64,000 nucleotides of DNA from Xestospongia muta (GCA_963693285.1 OY848917.1:2916501-2980500), one strand, 5' to 3'; counted from the stretch's first letter, positions 11,312 through 23,477 are shown. A program made the numbers and translations. Notes: generated by a model from the letters alone, not told the origin.

Positions 11312-12316
11312 GTTTCACTTGCCTTTACTACTCCACAATTAATTACTATATTATATAACACTTTTCTTATGTAATATTCTAAAGTTATGATAACATATTG
11401 TAGAAAGTAAGCATTACATATCAACTGTCAATTATAATTTAATTTAATATAGTTAACTATATAAATAATATAAATTCATACAAATGTACATGTCACTAGT
11501 ATACTGAAAATAAACTTTATTGAGGATAGATTTTCTATATCAGACAGATGTGAATTTATTAACAATATATATTGGATACAAACTGTTGCTCACATGTGAG
11601 ATATAAGTTTACAGATTTAAGCACAGGTGTGTAATGTTCAATACATAATAACAAATCTCTTGACAACAACTAAGTGGTTAGTGTATGAGTGTATCAATTA
11701 ATTTAATACACATATGGGTAGTTAAAATAATACTTAGATGAACAAAGACATTGTGGTAACATAGTCACAGTGAGATAATTTACCTATTCATATCTTACAT
11801 GTGATGCATTGTAATATTGATGGGAGTGGATGAAGAACAAGTTAACAAAGAGAGAAATGCTGGGGATTCAGTAGTAGACATTGTACAAAATGAGTAATGA
11901 TGAAATAATGTGTGAGTAATAACATTTGGAAACCGCAAAGACGTGATAGGAAAATCAAATTAGCACATTTTCATTTTATAATTTTATCAAAATAATAATA
12001 ATAATAAAGTAATTGTTAGTATACAATAATATGAAGCATTTGTTACATAATATTTTTGTTGTAAGTTATACTCATATGTATATATTCCATAGAAGGACAC
12101 TTACAATCAAGTTTGCTTTAATATATATAAATAAACTCATATCCTAGCACTATTTCACTGAATATATTGTAATAGTGATGTAATAGTCTCAGTAATTAGA
12201 TACTCCTGGTACTATATCACTAATAAAACAGCACCCCTGCAAATTCACATATATAGTTGTATGTATGTGAAGAGTACATTTTTGTAGACCTCATACCTAA
12301 TATTATGTCATGATAT
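11312..12316. other. Array A spacer up to an inversion breakpoint
   Basis: The first about 170 bases match the MAEC 5' flank. From about 11480 it matches the MEEC-type spacer (5490-6300), so two spacer types are joined here without an intervening receptor. It ends at the left breakpoint of the inverted segment. No gene is seen. Confidence 0.6.
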
Positions 12317-12853
12317 CTATTGTCCTTGCATCAACACTTGTCTTATACCTTCTTCACAGTTTTACCACTGCAGTTGTTCAATCATACTTTAGACAAGATC
12401 TAAGACATATGTTCATAAAGGTAGTGAAGAGAATGTGTTGTCGATGACATAGCAACAATTTACAAGTGAACCAAGAAAGTAACATTTCTTCCAATGCACA
12501 AACTGAACTTACAGTTATAAAGTAATTATTATAATATGCATTATTATTGTACTACGTAATTTAACCTTTATAAACAAATTACTGGTAGTGTGAGTGTACT
12601 TGCATATATAATAAATATTTAAATGTAGTGACCTGTACATCAATATATATCTGTCTGGACCAGCCACATATATCAAAACAAATGAAGAAATGCTTATACA
12701 AGTGATGAACATTAAGATGATTAGTACTGAGTGATGAAATACTTGTGTCCTGTTTTAATGTTCTATATAACAAAAAAAATTAATAAGCTTATAATATTTG
12801 TAAGATACACATATATGAATTTATAAAAATACATTATTATTCACTTCTGTTAC
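12316..12853. other. About 540-bp local inversion inside the array
   Basis: In the other units the spacer reads TTATGTCATGATGACAGAAG and continues toward the receptor 3' end, with the C-terminal codons on the minus strand. Here the last about 68 receptor codons plus about 300 bases of spacer are reverse-complemented: the receptor C-terminus reads on the plus strand at 12320-12523 and the spacer follows. Both breakpoints can be placed by comparison with 10256-10500 and 6297-6640. The left is after TTATGTCATGAT at about 12316, and the right is before TAGGAATATTTC at about 12853. A few filler bases lie at each junction. Confidence 0.9.
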
Positions 12854-13700
12854 GTAGGAATATTTCTAAATCCTACAATAAGTCCAACAATACTAACTAT
12901 GATGTAAGATGCCAGAGAAACTAGATGAACAATTAGTAGTGTTCCAAAAATTCCTATTAAATTGTATATTTTACGATTATAAATTGTCTGTCTGAGCTCT
13001 TGTCTTTCAATTGACAAACAAGCAACCATGTTTTCATTGTGACGTCTTGTGATGAACCGTTTAGTATGAATAAATGTCCAAGTACTAGTTACAATAATAG
13101 TAGTATATGGTATTATACTGATGAGAAAAAAATATATGACATAATTTCTAGTAAATTTTGGAAAACAGGAACATATACGAGGTGCAAACTCAAACTGACT
13201 TAAACCATACCAAGGTGTAGTGTTCAAAACAGTCAATATTACCCACAATGTACTTATTATAACAACAGCTGTCCATGTTTTCATGTATTTGATGTACAAT
13301 AGAGGTTTGACAATGAACAGAAATCGATCAAAAGAGATCAGAGCTAAGGTGTGTGTAGAATACGTGAAAGACAGTCCAAGCATGAATCCTACAAACTCAC
13401 AGACTGCTTGCTTTTCTCTGACTGTCTTGCCAAATATTCATTCTCCAACAGCAGCAGTTATAACTGTGAATGGCATAAAGAATATAGCCACTATAAGGTT
13501 TGCCAGGACTAATCCAGTTAAGAAGATAATTGAAGGTTGCTTTAATGACTTCCATTGATATAAAGTAAAAATAAAGATAGTTAAATTAGTAAGTAATGCT
13601 AATATCATCTCTATTCCAACAACTACAGCAAAAGCAGACCATTTAATTCATCACTAATTGCAAAACTTGATGTCGAACAGTTGTCTGTACAATCTTCCAT
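12317..13700 (-). pseudogene. Array A receptor copy A7 (MEDC subtype), inverted C-terminus plus nonsense and frameshift
   Basis: The copy begins with MEDCTDNCSTSS at 13700 and has several lesions. One base is lost near 13636 (same as A1), and TGA replaces the GEWIF Trp at 13438-13440 (same as A1). The last about 68 codons, including TM7, are inverted onto the plus strand (12320-12523). In that inverted piece the CCRRH motif has become CCR-stop (TGA near 12446). An open stretch of 177 codons covers TM3 to TM6 (12850-13383). The order of events is inferred: the point lesions are shared with A1, while the inversion is private to this copy. Confidence 0.9.
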
Positions 13701-13733
13701 GCTTTGTTGTCTTCACTGTTGTACAATAAACTG

Positions 13734-13765
<32 letters not shown>

Positions 13766-15150
13766 TAACAATTTCCTCTTATAACACTCTAAAATTATGA
13801 TAATATTTTGGAGAAGGAAAACATCACATATCAACTGTCAATTATAATCTAATTTAATATAGTATAAATAATGTAAAGTCATACAAATTTACATGTCACT
13901 AGTTGATAAATTTTCTACATCAAACAGATAGTCAATGGAAGAAGAGCAGGTCGACGAAGGGAGAAATGCTCAGGATTCACTAGTAGATATTGTACAAAGT
14001 GAGTTATGGTGAAAAGTGTAAGTAATAACACTTAAAAACTGCAAAAATGTGATAAGCAACCAAATTAGCATATTTTTATTTTATAATTTATCAAAATTAT
14101 AATAATAAAAAATTATTGTTATACAATATGAAAAATTTGTATTTGTGTTGTAAGTTATACTGATATGTAATTATTCTATAGAAGTATACTTACAATCAAG
14201 TTTGCTTGAATGTGTTAATAAAACCATAGCTTAGTACTATTTTACTGAATATATTGCAATAGTGATGTAATAGTCTCAGTAATTATAGATACTCCTGGTA
14301 CTATAACACCAATAAAACAGTACCCCTGCACATTTACTAGTATAGTGATATATATGTGAAGAGTACATTTTTGTAGACTTCATCCTCTCAGCACCTAATA
14401 TCTTGTCATGATGACAGAAGTTAAAAATAATGTATTTTTATAAATTCATATATGTGTATCTTACAAATATTTTAAGCTTAATACAAAGAACAAATAATTT
14501 TTGTCATATAGAACATTAAAACAGGTCATAAGTATTTCATCACCCAGTACTAATCATCTTATATAATGTTCATTATTTAAATAAGCATTTCTTCACTTAT
14601 TCTTTATAATTATGTAGTTATTATAAATTACAATAGGATATCAATCTACAAGCATGTATCAGCATTCAATATACAGAGAGTCACTTCATTCTTAATTATC
14701 TAGTCTACTCTACTTAAGTTGATGTCAAATCAGTTGTTATGGCTAGCTTCTTTAAATCATTGCTAATTTAATAACAATTTTTAAATATTAACTTGATACA
14801 AGTACACTCACACTATCAGTAATTTGTTTATAAAGGTTAAATTACGTACCGTAAATTACCGGGATTTATTAGCGACCGATAAATTTGACGAATTGGCGAA
14901 TTTTAAAAAATCGCCAAATAAATAACCGTCAAAATTTTTCACGTAGTCGCCACGCCCATAGTTTTCATTTGTACACTCGAAAGATTGTGGCTGGATGGCT
15001 AAAGTGGTTGTGGTAACAAGACATGTGCTAAATTCGTCAAATTTAATCTCGCCAATTATGAAATTTTACAATTCCGCCAAATTTTATCGTCGCTAACAAA
15101 TCCCGGTATACGGTATATACATTTTACAATAATAATACAAATTATAATAA
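13701..15150. other. Array A spacer, segmental duplicate of 485-1967
   Basis: This matches the left-hand spacer almost base for base, including the microsatellite and the MITE. The main differences are a shorter TA tract and a deletion of about 30 bases near 13902. No gene is seen. Together with the flanking genes this makes a duplicated block of about 3 kb (1-3014 and about 13220-16197). Confidence 0.8.
14847..15115. mobile_element. 269-bp MITE-like element, copy 2
   Basis: Same length, ends and position relative to the receptor as the copy at 1664-1932, differing by very few bases. It was carried by segmental duplication and is not an independent insertion. Confidence 0.8.
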
Positions 15151-16197
15151 TTACTTTATAACTGTAAGTTCAGTTTGTACATTGGAAGAAATGTTACTTT
15201 CTTGGTTCACTTGTAAATTGTTGCTATGTCTTCGACAGGACATTCTCTTCATTGCAATTATGAAATTATGTCTTAGATCTTGTCTAAAGTATGACTGAAC
15301 AACTGCATTGGTAAAAGTGTGAAGAAGGTAGAAGACAACCGTTGATGCAAGGACAACAGGAGGAATATTTCTAAATCCTACAATATGTCTAACAATATTA
15401 ACTATAATGTAAGGTGCCAGAGAAACTAGGTGAACAATTAGTAGTGTTCCAAAAATTCCTATTAAATTGTATATTTTACGATTATAAATTGTCTGTCTGA
15501 GCTCTTGTCTTTCAATTGACAAAGAAGCAACCATGTTTTCATTGTAACGTCTTGTGACGAATCGTTTAGTATGAATAAATGTCCAAGTACTAGTTACAAT
15601 AATAGTAGTATATGGTATTATAGTGATAAGTAGAAAATATATGACGTTCCAATTTGGAAGACAGGAACATATAGGGGGCACAAACACAAACTGACCTAAA
15701 CCATACCAAGGTGTAGTGCATAAAAATGTTATTATTACCCACAGTGTACTTATTATAACAACAGCTCTCCATGTTTTCATGTATTTGATGTACGATAGAG
15801 GTTTGACAATGAACAGAAATCGATCAAAAGAGATCAGAGCTAGGGTGTGTTTAGAATACTCGAAAGAGAGTCCAAGCATGAATCCTACAAACTCACAGAC
15901 TGCTTGCTTTTCTCTGACTGTCTTGCCAAATATCCATTCTCCAACAGCAGCAGTTATAACTGTGAATGGCATAACAAATATAGCCATCATAAGGTTTGCC
16001 AGGACTAATCCAGTTAAGAAGATAATTGAGGGTTGCTTTAATGACTTCCATTGATATAGCGTAAAGATAAAAATAGTTAAATTAGTAAGTAATGCTAATA
16101 TCATCTCTATTCCAACAACTACAGCAAAAGCAAGACCATTCAATTCATCACTAATTGCAAAACTTGATGTTGAACAGTTGTCTGTACACTCAGCCAT
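15151..16197 (-). CDS. Rhodopsin-like 7TM receptor A8 (MAEC subtype), intact
   Basis: Single-exon 348-residue receptor, the intact sister of pseudogene A2. Landmarks: NCS sequon at residue 7, TM2 LVLANL, the TM3 cysteine in AVCEFVGF, DRF, a loop-2 segment PPICSCLP, TM6 SLAP, TM7 NAVVQSYF. It is three residues shorter than most copies because extracellular loop 2 is shorter (PNWNVIYF in place of PKFTRNYVIYF). It also differs from the A3/A4/A6 group in TM4 (WVIITFLCTT) and helix 8 (RHNFIIAMKRM). These changes cluster in the extracellular and upper TM regions where ligands usually bind. Confidence 0.9.
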   Translation of the reverse strand: MAECTDNCSTSSFAISDELNGLAFAVVVGIEMILALLTNLTIFIFTLYQWKSLKQPSIIFLTGLVLANLMMAIFVMPFTVITAAVGEWIFGKTVREKQAVCEFVGFMLGLSFEYSKHTLALISFDRFLFIVKPLSYIKYMKTWRAVVIISTLWVIITFLCTTPWYGLGQFVFVPPICSCLPNWNVIYFLLITIIPYTTIIVTSTWTFIHTKRFVTRRYNENMVASLSIERQELRQTIYNRKIYNLIGIFGTLLIVHLVSLAPYIIVNIVRHIVGFRNIPPVVLASTVVFYLLHTFTNAVVQSYFRQDLRHNFIIAMKRMSCRRHSNNLQVNQESNISSNVQTELTVIK

Positions 16198-17600
16198 GTT
16201 TCACTTGCCTTTACTACTCCACAATTACTTACTATATTATATAACACTTCCTTATGTAATATTCTAAAGTTATGATAACATATTGTATAAAGTAATCATT
16301 ACATATTAACTGTCAATTATAATTTAATTTAATATAGTTAACTATATAAATAATATGAAGTCATACAAATGTACATGTCACTAGTATACTGAAAGTAAAC
16401 TTTTATTGTTGATAAATTAATATTATATAAGGGTGATATTCAATTTATTATCAAAACAAAATGTATTGTATATAGCCTCTTCCTCACAAGTGAGATATAA
16501 GTTTACATAATTAAACAATGATGTGTAATGTTTAGTACACGGTTGCAAATCTCTTGACAACACTTTAATTGTTCATACATGAATGTATCGATTCATGTAT
16601 ACATATAGGTTGATACAATAATACTTAGATGCACAAAGACATCATGACAACATAGTCCTCAGTGAGATAATTTATTCATTCATATCTTATACATGATGCA
16701 TTTTAATACTGGTGGGGGTGGAGGGGGAGCAAGAGGACAACAAGTGAGAAATGTTTGGGATTCAGCAATAGACATTGTATAAAGTGAAATAATAAAAATA
16801 ACATAAAAATAAAAAAAGAAAAATAATAATCATTATTATATAATATGAAGTTTTTAATACGTAATAAATGTGTCATAAGTGACTGTATATATATACAAGT
16901 AGAGCACATTTTTGTAGACTTCATACTTTTAGTAACTTAAGTCTCATCATGATGAGTGAATTAAATTAATAATGTATTTATATAAATTCATATATGGATA
17001 TTATACAAATCTTTTAAGTTTATTACAATTAACAAATAATTTTGTTATATAGAACATTAAAATAGGTCACAAGTATTTCACCACCCAGTATAATCACCCT
17101 ATAGTCTTTACTTGTTCTTGTATATGTAGTTGTTATATATGTCAAGCAGAATATACATACAAGTATTAAGATTTAGTATACAAACAATCATTTCCTTATT
17201 ACCTAATCTACTGTATTCAACTTAATGTCAAACCATATTGTTGGCCTCTTTATTAAGTCATTGTTGATTTAATAGCAAACTGTCAATGATGTTAACTTTG
17301 ATACCAGTGTTTATGAGGTTCCAATTCACTGTATTAATTTCTTCATTCTTCTTTATTTTGGTTATTTAGAGCCTTAAGAGTGTACAAGTAGCTTTTAACT
17401 ATATTTAATGTATTTCAAATATTTACAAATATCCATCCTGTATAAAATGTTATTCTAATATATGTGACTGTTCCAAAATAGAAATACTACATTTACTATA
17501 TATACAAGTACCATCATACTATCAGTAACTTTCTTTAAAAAGCTAAATTACATTGAACGATAATAATACATATTAAAATGATTATTTCATAACTGTAAGT
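16198..17600. other. Array A spacer, no gene
   Basis: The first about 900 bases match 3015-3900 and 7692-8560. The remainder is more diverged spacer. Short open frames are not supported. Confidence 0.6.
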
Positions 17601-18254
17601 TCACTTTGTACACTGGTGCATGGAAATGTTGCTTTCTTGGTTCACTTGTAAATTGTTGCTATGTCTTTGACAACACATTCTCTTCACTACCTTTATGAAC
17701 ATATGTCTTAAATCTTGTGTAAAGTATGATTGAACAACTGCATTGGTAAAACTGTGAGGAAGGTATAAGACAAGTGTTGATGCAAGGACAACAGGAGGAA
17801 TATTTCTAAATCCTACAATAAGTCTAAAAATATTAACTATGATGTAAGGTGCCAGAGAAACTAGATGAGCAATCAGTAGTGTTCCAAAAATTCCCATTAA
17901 ATTGTATATTTTACGATTATAAATTTTCTGTCTGAGCTCTTGTCTTTCAACTGACAAAGAAGCAACCATGTTTTTATTGTGACGTCTTGTGATGGATCAT
18001 TTAGTAGCAGTTATAACTCTGAATGGCATAACGAAAATGGTCATCATAAGGTTTGCTAGAACTAATCCAGTTAAGAAGATAATTGAAGGTTGCTTTAATT
18101 ACTTCCATTGATATAAAGTAAAGATAACAATAGTTAAATTAGTAAGTAATGCTAATATCATCTCTATTCCAACAACTACAGCAAAAGCAGGACCATTTAA
18201 TTCATCACTAATTGCAAAACTTGATGTCGAACAGTTGTCTGTACACTCAGCCAT
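17601..18254 (-). pseudogene. Array A receptor copy A9 (MAEC subtype) with large internal deletion
   Basis: The N-terminus (start at 18254, MAECTDNCSTSS) runs through TM1 and into TM2. TAA replaces an amino-acid codon just after the TLYQWK motif. Near 18003 the sequence jumps from the ITAA motif after TM2 straight to the third intracellular loop (TRRHNKN), removing about 140 codons including TM3, TM4 and TM5. The remaining 122-codon C-terminal part (17601-17969) covers TM6, TM7 and the tail, ending in an aberrant SMHQCTK. It is non-functional as a receptor. Confidence 0.85.
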
Positions 18255-18803
18255 GTTTCACTTGCCTTTACTACTCCACAATTACTTACTATATTATATA
18301 ACACTTCCTTATGTAATATTCTAAAGTTATGATAACATATTGTATAAAGTAATCATTACATATCAACTGTCAATTATAATTTAATTTAATATAGTTAACT
18401 ATATAAATAATATGAAGTCATACAAATGTACATGTCACTAGTATACTGAAAGTAAACATGATTGTTGATGAATTAATATTACAGTTGTTTGGCTTCTTTA
18501 AACTATCGCTGATTAACCTGTTAATGATACTAAAGTATACCAGGACTTTTGTGTTTCCAAATTTTCATTTGGGTTATTTAGTAGTTTAAGAAAATATGAC
18601 TAACTTTAACTATATGTGACATACTTCAACTATTTGCAAATATGTGGCTTGTATAAATGTTTACCAAAATATATAATGGGTCCAGAATAGAAATAACTTG
18701 ACATACAGGTCACTAAATTTAAAAACATATCATTATACAAGTACACTCACACTATCAGTAATTTCATTATAAAGGTTAAATTACATTGTACAATAGTAAT
18801 ACA
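18255..18803. other. Array A spacer, no gene
   Basis: The first about 230 bases are the standard MAEC 5' flank. The rest resembles spacer 4060-4390 in diverged form. Nothing coding is seen. Confidence 0.6.
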
Positions 18804-19859
18804 TTACTTTATAACTGTAAGTTCAGTTTGTGCATTGGAAGAAATGTTACTTTCTTGGTTCATTTGCAAGTCTCTACTATGTCTTTGACAACACATTCTC
18901 TTCATTAAATTTTGGAACATATGTCTTAGATCTTGTCTAAAGTATGACTGAACAACTGCGTTGGTAAAACTTTGAAGAAAGTAGAAGACAAGTATTGATG
19001 GAAGGACAACAGGAGGAATATTTCTAACTCCTACAATAAATCCAACAATACTAACTATGATGTAAGGTACCAGAGAACCTAGGTGAACAATTAGTAGTGT
19101 TCCAAAAATTCCTATTAAATTGTATATTTTACGATTATAAATTGTCTGTCTGAGCTCTTGTCTTTCAATTGACAAAGAAGCAACCATGTTTTCATTGTGA
19201 CGTCTTGTGATGAATCGTTTAGTATGAATAAATGTCCAAGTACTAGTTACAATAATGGTAGCATACGGTATTATACTGATGAGGGAAAAATATATGAGAT
19301 GGGGTCTAGTCCATTTTGTAAGACAAGAACATATATGAGGTATAAACTCATACTTACCTAAACCATACCAAGGTGTAGTGTTCATAAATGTTACTAATAC
19401 CCATAGGGTACTTATTATAACAACAGCTGTCCGTGTTTTCATGTATTTGATGTACAATAGAGGTTTGACAATGAACAGAAATCGATCAAAAGAGATCAGA
19501 GCTAGATTGCTTGTAGAATATTTGAAAGAAAGTCCAGCCATGAATCCTACAAATTTACAAACTGCTTCCTTTTCTCTGACTGTCTTGCCAAATATCCATT
19601 CTCCAACAGCAGCAGTTATAACTGTGAATGGCATAAAGAATATAGCCATCATAAGGTTTGCCAGGACTAATCCAGTTAAGAAGATAATTGAAGGTTGCTT
19701 TAATAACTTCCATTGATATAAAGTAAAGATAAAAATAGTTAAATTAGTAAGTAATGCTAATATCATCTCTATTCCAACAACTACAGCAAAAGCAGGACCA
19801 TTTAATTCATCACTAATTGCGAAACTTGATGTTGAACAGTTGTCTATACATTCTTCCAT
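18804..19859 (-). CDS. Rhodopsin-like 7TM receptor A10 (MEEC subtype), intact and most divergent
   Basis: Single-exon 351-residue receptor starting MEECIDNCSTSS. The Cys at TM3, DRF, loop-2 CSC, and TM7 NAVVQSYF are kept. Differences from the other copies are spread along the protein: TM3 (AGLSFKYSTSNLAL), TM4 (WVLVTFMNTT), loop 2 (KYEFIPHICSCLTKWTRPHL), TM6 (HLGSLVPYIIV, with SLVP where the others have SLAP) and TM7 (PSILVFYFLQSF). It is the right-most intact member of array A and probably the oldest surviving duplicate. The open frame despite divergence argues for selective retention. Confidence 0.9.
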   Translation of the reverse strand: MEECIDNCSTSSFAISDELNGPAFAVVVGIEMILALLTNLTIFIFTLYQWKLLKQPSIIFLTGLVLANLMMAIFFMPFTVITAAVGEWIFGKTVREKEAVCKFVGFMAGLSFKYSTSNLALISFDRFLFIVKPLLYIKYMKTRTAVVIISTLWVLVTFMNTTPWYGLGKYEFIPHICSCLTKWTRPHLIYFSLISIIPYATIIVTSTWTFIHTKRFITRRHNENMVASLSIERQELRQTIYNRKIYNLIGIFGTLLIVHLGSLVPYIIVSIVGFIVGVRNIPPVVLPSILVFYFLQSFTNAVVQSYFRQDLRHMFQNLMKRMCCQRHSRDLQMNQESNISSNAQTELTVIK

Positions 19860-20841
19860 GCTTTGTACAATAAACTGATATATATTTCGTCTTGTAACAC
19901 TCTAAAATTATGATAATATTTTGGAGAAGGAAAACATCACATATCAACTGTCAATTATAATCTAATTTAGTATAGTATAAATAATGTAAAGTAATACAAA
20001 TGTACATGTCACTAGTATACTGAAAGTAAACATTATTGTTGAAATTTTCTACATCAGACGTCAATTTATATCAACAAAGTATATTGCATACAAACTGTTG
20101 CTCACATGTGAGATATAAGTTTACAGATTTAAGCAGAGATATGTAATGTTCAATACATAATTACAAATCTCTTGGCAACAACTAAGTGCATGGTTAGTGT
20201 ATGAGTGTATCAATTAATTAAATACACATATGGGTAGTTAAAATAATACTTAGATGAACAAAGATATCGTGCCAACATAGTACTTAATGAGTTAATTTAT
20301 CTAATCATATCTTATACATGATGAATTTTAATACTGGTGGGGGTGAAGAAGGAACAGGTCAAAGAAGGGAGAAATGCTAGGGATTCAGTATTATAGTTAT
20401 TGTATAAATTGAGTGATAATGAAAAGTGTGACGAAATAGGCAATCAAATTAGCACATTTTTTATTTATGATTTTATCAAAATAATAATAAAAATAGTAAT
20501 ATTATTATATAATATGAACTGTTTGTTACATTATATTTTTGTTGTAAGTTATACTCATATGTATTTATTCTACAAATCTTTTAAGATTAATACAAATAAC
20601 AAATCTTTTTGTTATATAGAACATTAAAACAGGTCACAAGTATTTCACCACCCAGTACTAATTATCTTAATGTTCATCATTTGATAAAGCATTTCTTCAC
20701 TTGTTCTTCATATGTAGTTATTATAAATCTCAATAGGATATCAATCTATAGTATTCAATATACAGAGAGTCACTTTATTCTTAATTATCTAGTCTACTTC
20801 ACTTAAGTTGATGTCAAATCAGTTGTTATGGCTAGCTTCTT
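19860..20841. other. Array A spacer, no gene
   Basis: A mosaic of pieces seen in the other spacers: the 5' flank resembles 570-720, the middle resembles 5520-5900, and the end resembles 1540-1600. No coding sequence is supported. Confidence 0.6.
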
Positions 20842-21024
20842 TAAGAAAATAATTGAAGGTTGCTTTAATGACTTCCATTGATATAACATAAAAATAAAGA
20901 TAGTTAAATTAGTAAGTAATGCTAATATCATCTCTATTCCAACAACTACAGCAAAAGCAGGACCATTCAATTCATCATTGATGACATAACGTGATGTCGA
21001 ACAGTTGTCAGTACACTCAGCCAT
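20842..21024 (-). pseudogene. Array A receptor copy A11 (MAEC subtype), 61-codon N-terminal remnant
   Basis: Starts MAECTDNCSTSR at 21024 and is collinear with the intact copies to the QPSIIFL motif at the start of TM2. It then breaks at about 20842 into unrelated spacer, giving about 12 nonsense residues before a stop. It is the end of array A. Confidence 0.85.
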
Positions 21025-21859
21025 GTTTCACTTGCCTTTACTACTCCACAATTACTTACTATATTATATAACACTTTCCTTATGTAATATTCTAAAGTTA
21101 TGATAACATATTGTAGAAAGTAAGCATTACATATCAACTGTCAATTATAATTTAATTTAATATAGTTAACTATATAAATAATATGAAGTCATACAAATGT
21201 ACATGTCACTAGTATACTGAAAGTAAACTTGATTGTAGATAAATTAATATTACATCAGAGAGTTAGTCAATTTATCATCAAAACAAAATGTATTGTACAT
21301 AGCCTCTTCCTCACATGTACAAGTGAGATATAAATTTACATAATTAAACACTGATGTTTAGTACATGGTTGCAAGTCTCTTGACAACACTTCAATTGTTT
21401 ATGTATGAGTGTATCAATTTATTAAATATAGATATAGGTAAATACAATAATACTTAGATGAACAAAGACATCATGACAAAATAGTCCTCAGTGAGGTTGG
21501 AATCTATCCATCTTATAATTAGTTATGATGTATTATATCTGATACACCAATAAGCAATTGCTGTATTGATGTACTTAGAAGCCAATAAATCCATGGATAC
21601 ATCACGAGTTACCACATAACCAATATACAATATGTATATTAGTAAATTACTTGAATCCAAACACACTCTTACATTTTATATCTTATATAACAACCAGTAA
21701 ATGTTGTAATTATTATCTTAATATGGTAAATGTTAATAGGTGCAAATTTATAAATCGTTACTACATTGAGGTACAAATTATTGTATTTCTAGAATATGTT
21801 TACCCCATAAGTAGAAGTAAAACAAAATTACATGTCATTGTAACAAGCTTCTACTAACA
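21025..21859. other. Divergent intergenic region between arrays A and B
   Basis: The left 450 bases are the usual 5' flank of array A (minus-strand direction). The right part is not seen elsewhere in array A and should hold the promoter of plus-strand receptor B1. No convincing element could be picked out by eye. Confidence 0.55.
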
Positions 21860-22984
21860 ATGGAGACCCAAGACAGTAACTTCACTGATCGAGAAGGATC
21901 TATCAACTTCAATATCTCTTCTACAATCAATGGACCTGCTCTGGCTGTTGCCTTAGGTATTGAGATGGTGCTTGGAATTATTGCTAACTTGTTTGTCATA
22001 ATTTTCAGCTTCTGGAATACTAAAACTTTGAAGAAATCGTCTACAATTTTCCTGCTCTTTTTGGCTGGAGCAAATCTATTCATTTGTGTTGTGTACATGC
22101 CTTTCCAGATCATCACTGCAGCAGTCCAAGAGTGGATTTTTGGCAAAACAGTTGAAGTACGCGAGGGAATTTGTATATTCGTTGGATATATATTGTCATA
22201 CGCAACATCAGTTATTTACTATATATTAGGGGCTATCTCGTTTGATCGGTTCCTTATGATTGTCAAGCCAATAACCCATCGTAGATTTATTACACCGGTC
22301 GTAGTCATTATTATCGTAATATCTATTGCAATATTCATTGCTCTCTATGCAGCTCTACCTTTCTTTGGCATTGGAGTCTTCACATTTTCACCTACAGTAT
22401 TTACATGCGGTTCTTCATGGGAGGGACAACGTCTTCGCTTTATTATCGCCCTATTAGTAGGCGCTATTCCAACTGTTACAATTATCATTACAAGTGGCTG
22501 GACTTTTTTGTTTACAAAAAACTTTATCAAATCTGATTACCGACAAAGAAGGAAGTCAATAAGGACAAAAGATGGAGGTGAATATCAGAAAAATTTATAT
22601 GAAAGACGTATGAAGAAATTAATTGGGATATTTGGGATGTTACTAATTGTTAACACTATCTCAGTTCTACCATTTATATTGGTTGGAACAATTGGTAGTG
22701 TTGTCGGATATAGTAAAATACCTGATCCAATTTATGGAATCATTTTGTTTCTTTACTTTCTCAATAACATCGCTAACCCATTGATACAGTGCTATTTTAG
22801 ACCTGAACTTAAGAAAACCCTTATTGCTTGTATCAGGTACATTTTCATGGCGTGTAAATGTGACAAAGTTGTCTGCAGAAATAAAAATAAAGAAAAGAAA
22901 TATTCTTTAGATAACAAATCTGATGATCCTGAAGCAAATACTAGTGATAACAGTCAAAAGACAGAAGCAATTGGTTTAGAATGA
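21860..22984 (+). CDS. Rhodopsin-like 7TM receptor B1, intact
   Basis: Single-exon 374-residue receptor of a subfamily related to array A; both share ITAAV-EWIFG after TM2 and FDRFL-IVKP at TM3. N-glycosylation sequons lie at residues 7 (NFT) and 18 (NIS). TM1 is about 28-51. TM2 contains LAGANL, again Asn at 2.50. Cys105 and Cys183 could form the TM3-loop 2 disulfide. DRF is at 129-131, TM6 has SVLP in place of CWxP, and TM7 keeps a true NP (NPLIQCYF, 306-313). The tail is longer and more charged than in array A and is rich in Lys, Asp and Asn. The ATG at 21860 aligns with the starts of the other B genes. Confidence 0.9.
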   Translation: METQDSNFTDREGSINFNISSTINGPALAVALGIEMVLGIIANLFVIIFSFWNTKTLKKSSTIFLLFLAGANLFICVVYMPFQIITAAVQEWIFGKTVEVREGICIFVGYILSYATSVIYYILGAISFDRFLMIVKPITHRRFITPVVVIIIVISIAIFIALYAALPFFGIGVFTFSPTVFTCGSSWEGQRLRFIIALLVGAIPTVTIIITSGWTFLFTKNFIKSDYRQRRKSIRTKDGGEYQKNLYERRMKKLIGIFGMLLIVNTISVLPFILVGTIGSVVGYSKIPDPIYGIILFLYFLNNIANPLIQCYFRPELKKTLIACIRYIFMACKCDKVVCRNKNKEKKYSLDNKSDDPEANTSDNSQKTEAIGLE

Positions 22985-23477
22985 TAACAACAATTATATC
23001 CATATGTCACACAATCATATTATTATGCAATTCAAGTTTATTCCAGTATACATATTAAATTTATATTTTATCATTTATGTTCTTTAATAACACATATGTA
23101 TGTGGGTCATATGCATAATTATCAAAATAGTCATCTCTTTACCAATTCATTGTTAGTTTATGACTTTAACACTGTTGAACAATCTTTATTATAACAAAAC
23201 TGCCTCAATTAAAGGATGACAATATTGGGTTGATAAATCAATTAAGTACATCTGATTAAAGTGACATTTCATGTAATATACATACTTCAATAATTGTTGA
23301 AGTTGATCAAGGTAATTCAGATATTCACTATCGACGTGTTTTGTCACAATGACATCATAGAGTCAATTGTGCTATTAAGGTGCAGTAGAGAACCGTTATC
23401 ACATTTTGGATCAGCGATGTAGGTGTAGAATTTAGCAATTAAGGTGACAATAATAACTATCGTTGTCACATACCTAA
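22985..23477. other. 3' flank of receptor B1, duplicated at 27151-27615
   Basis: Non-coding flank almost identical to the sequence after receptor B2. The two copies part at about 23449, where copy 2 lacks about 630 bases present here. Confidence 0.65.
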
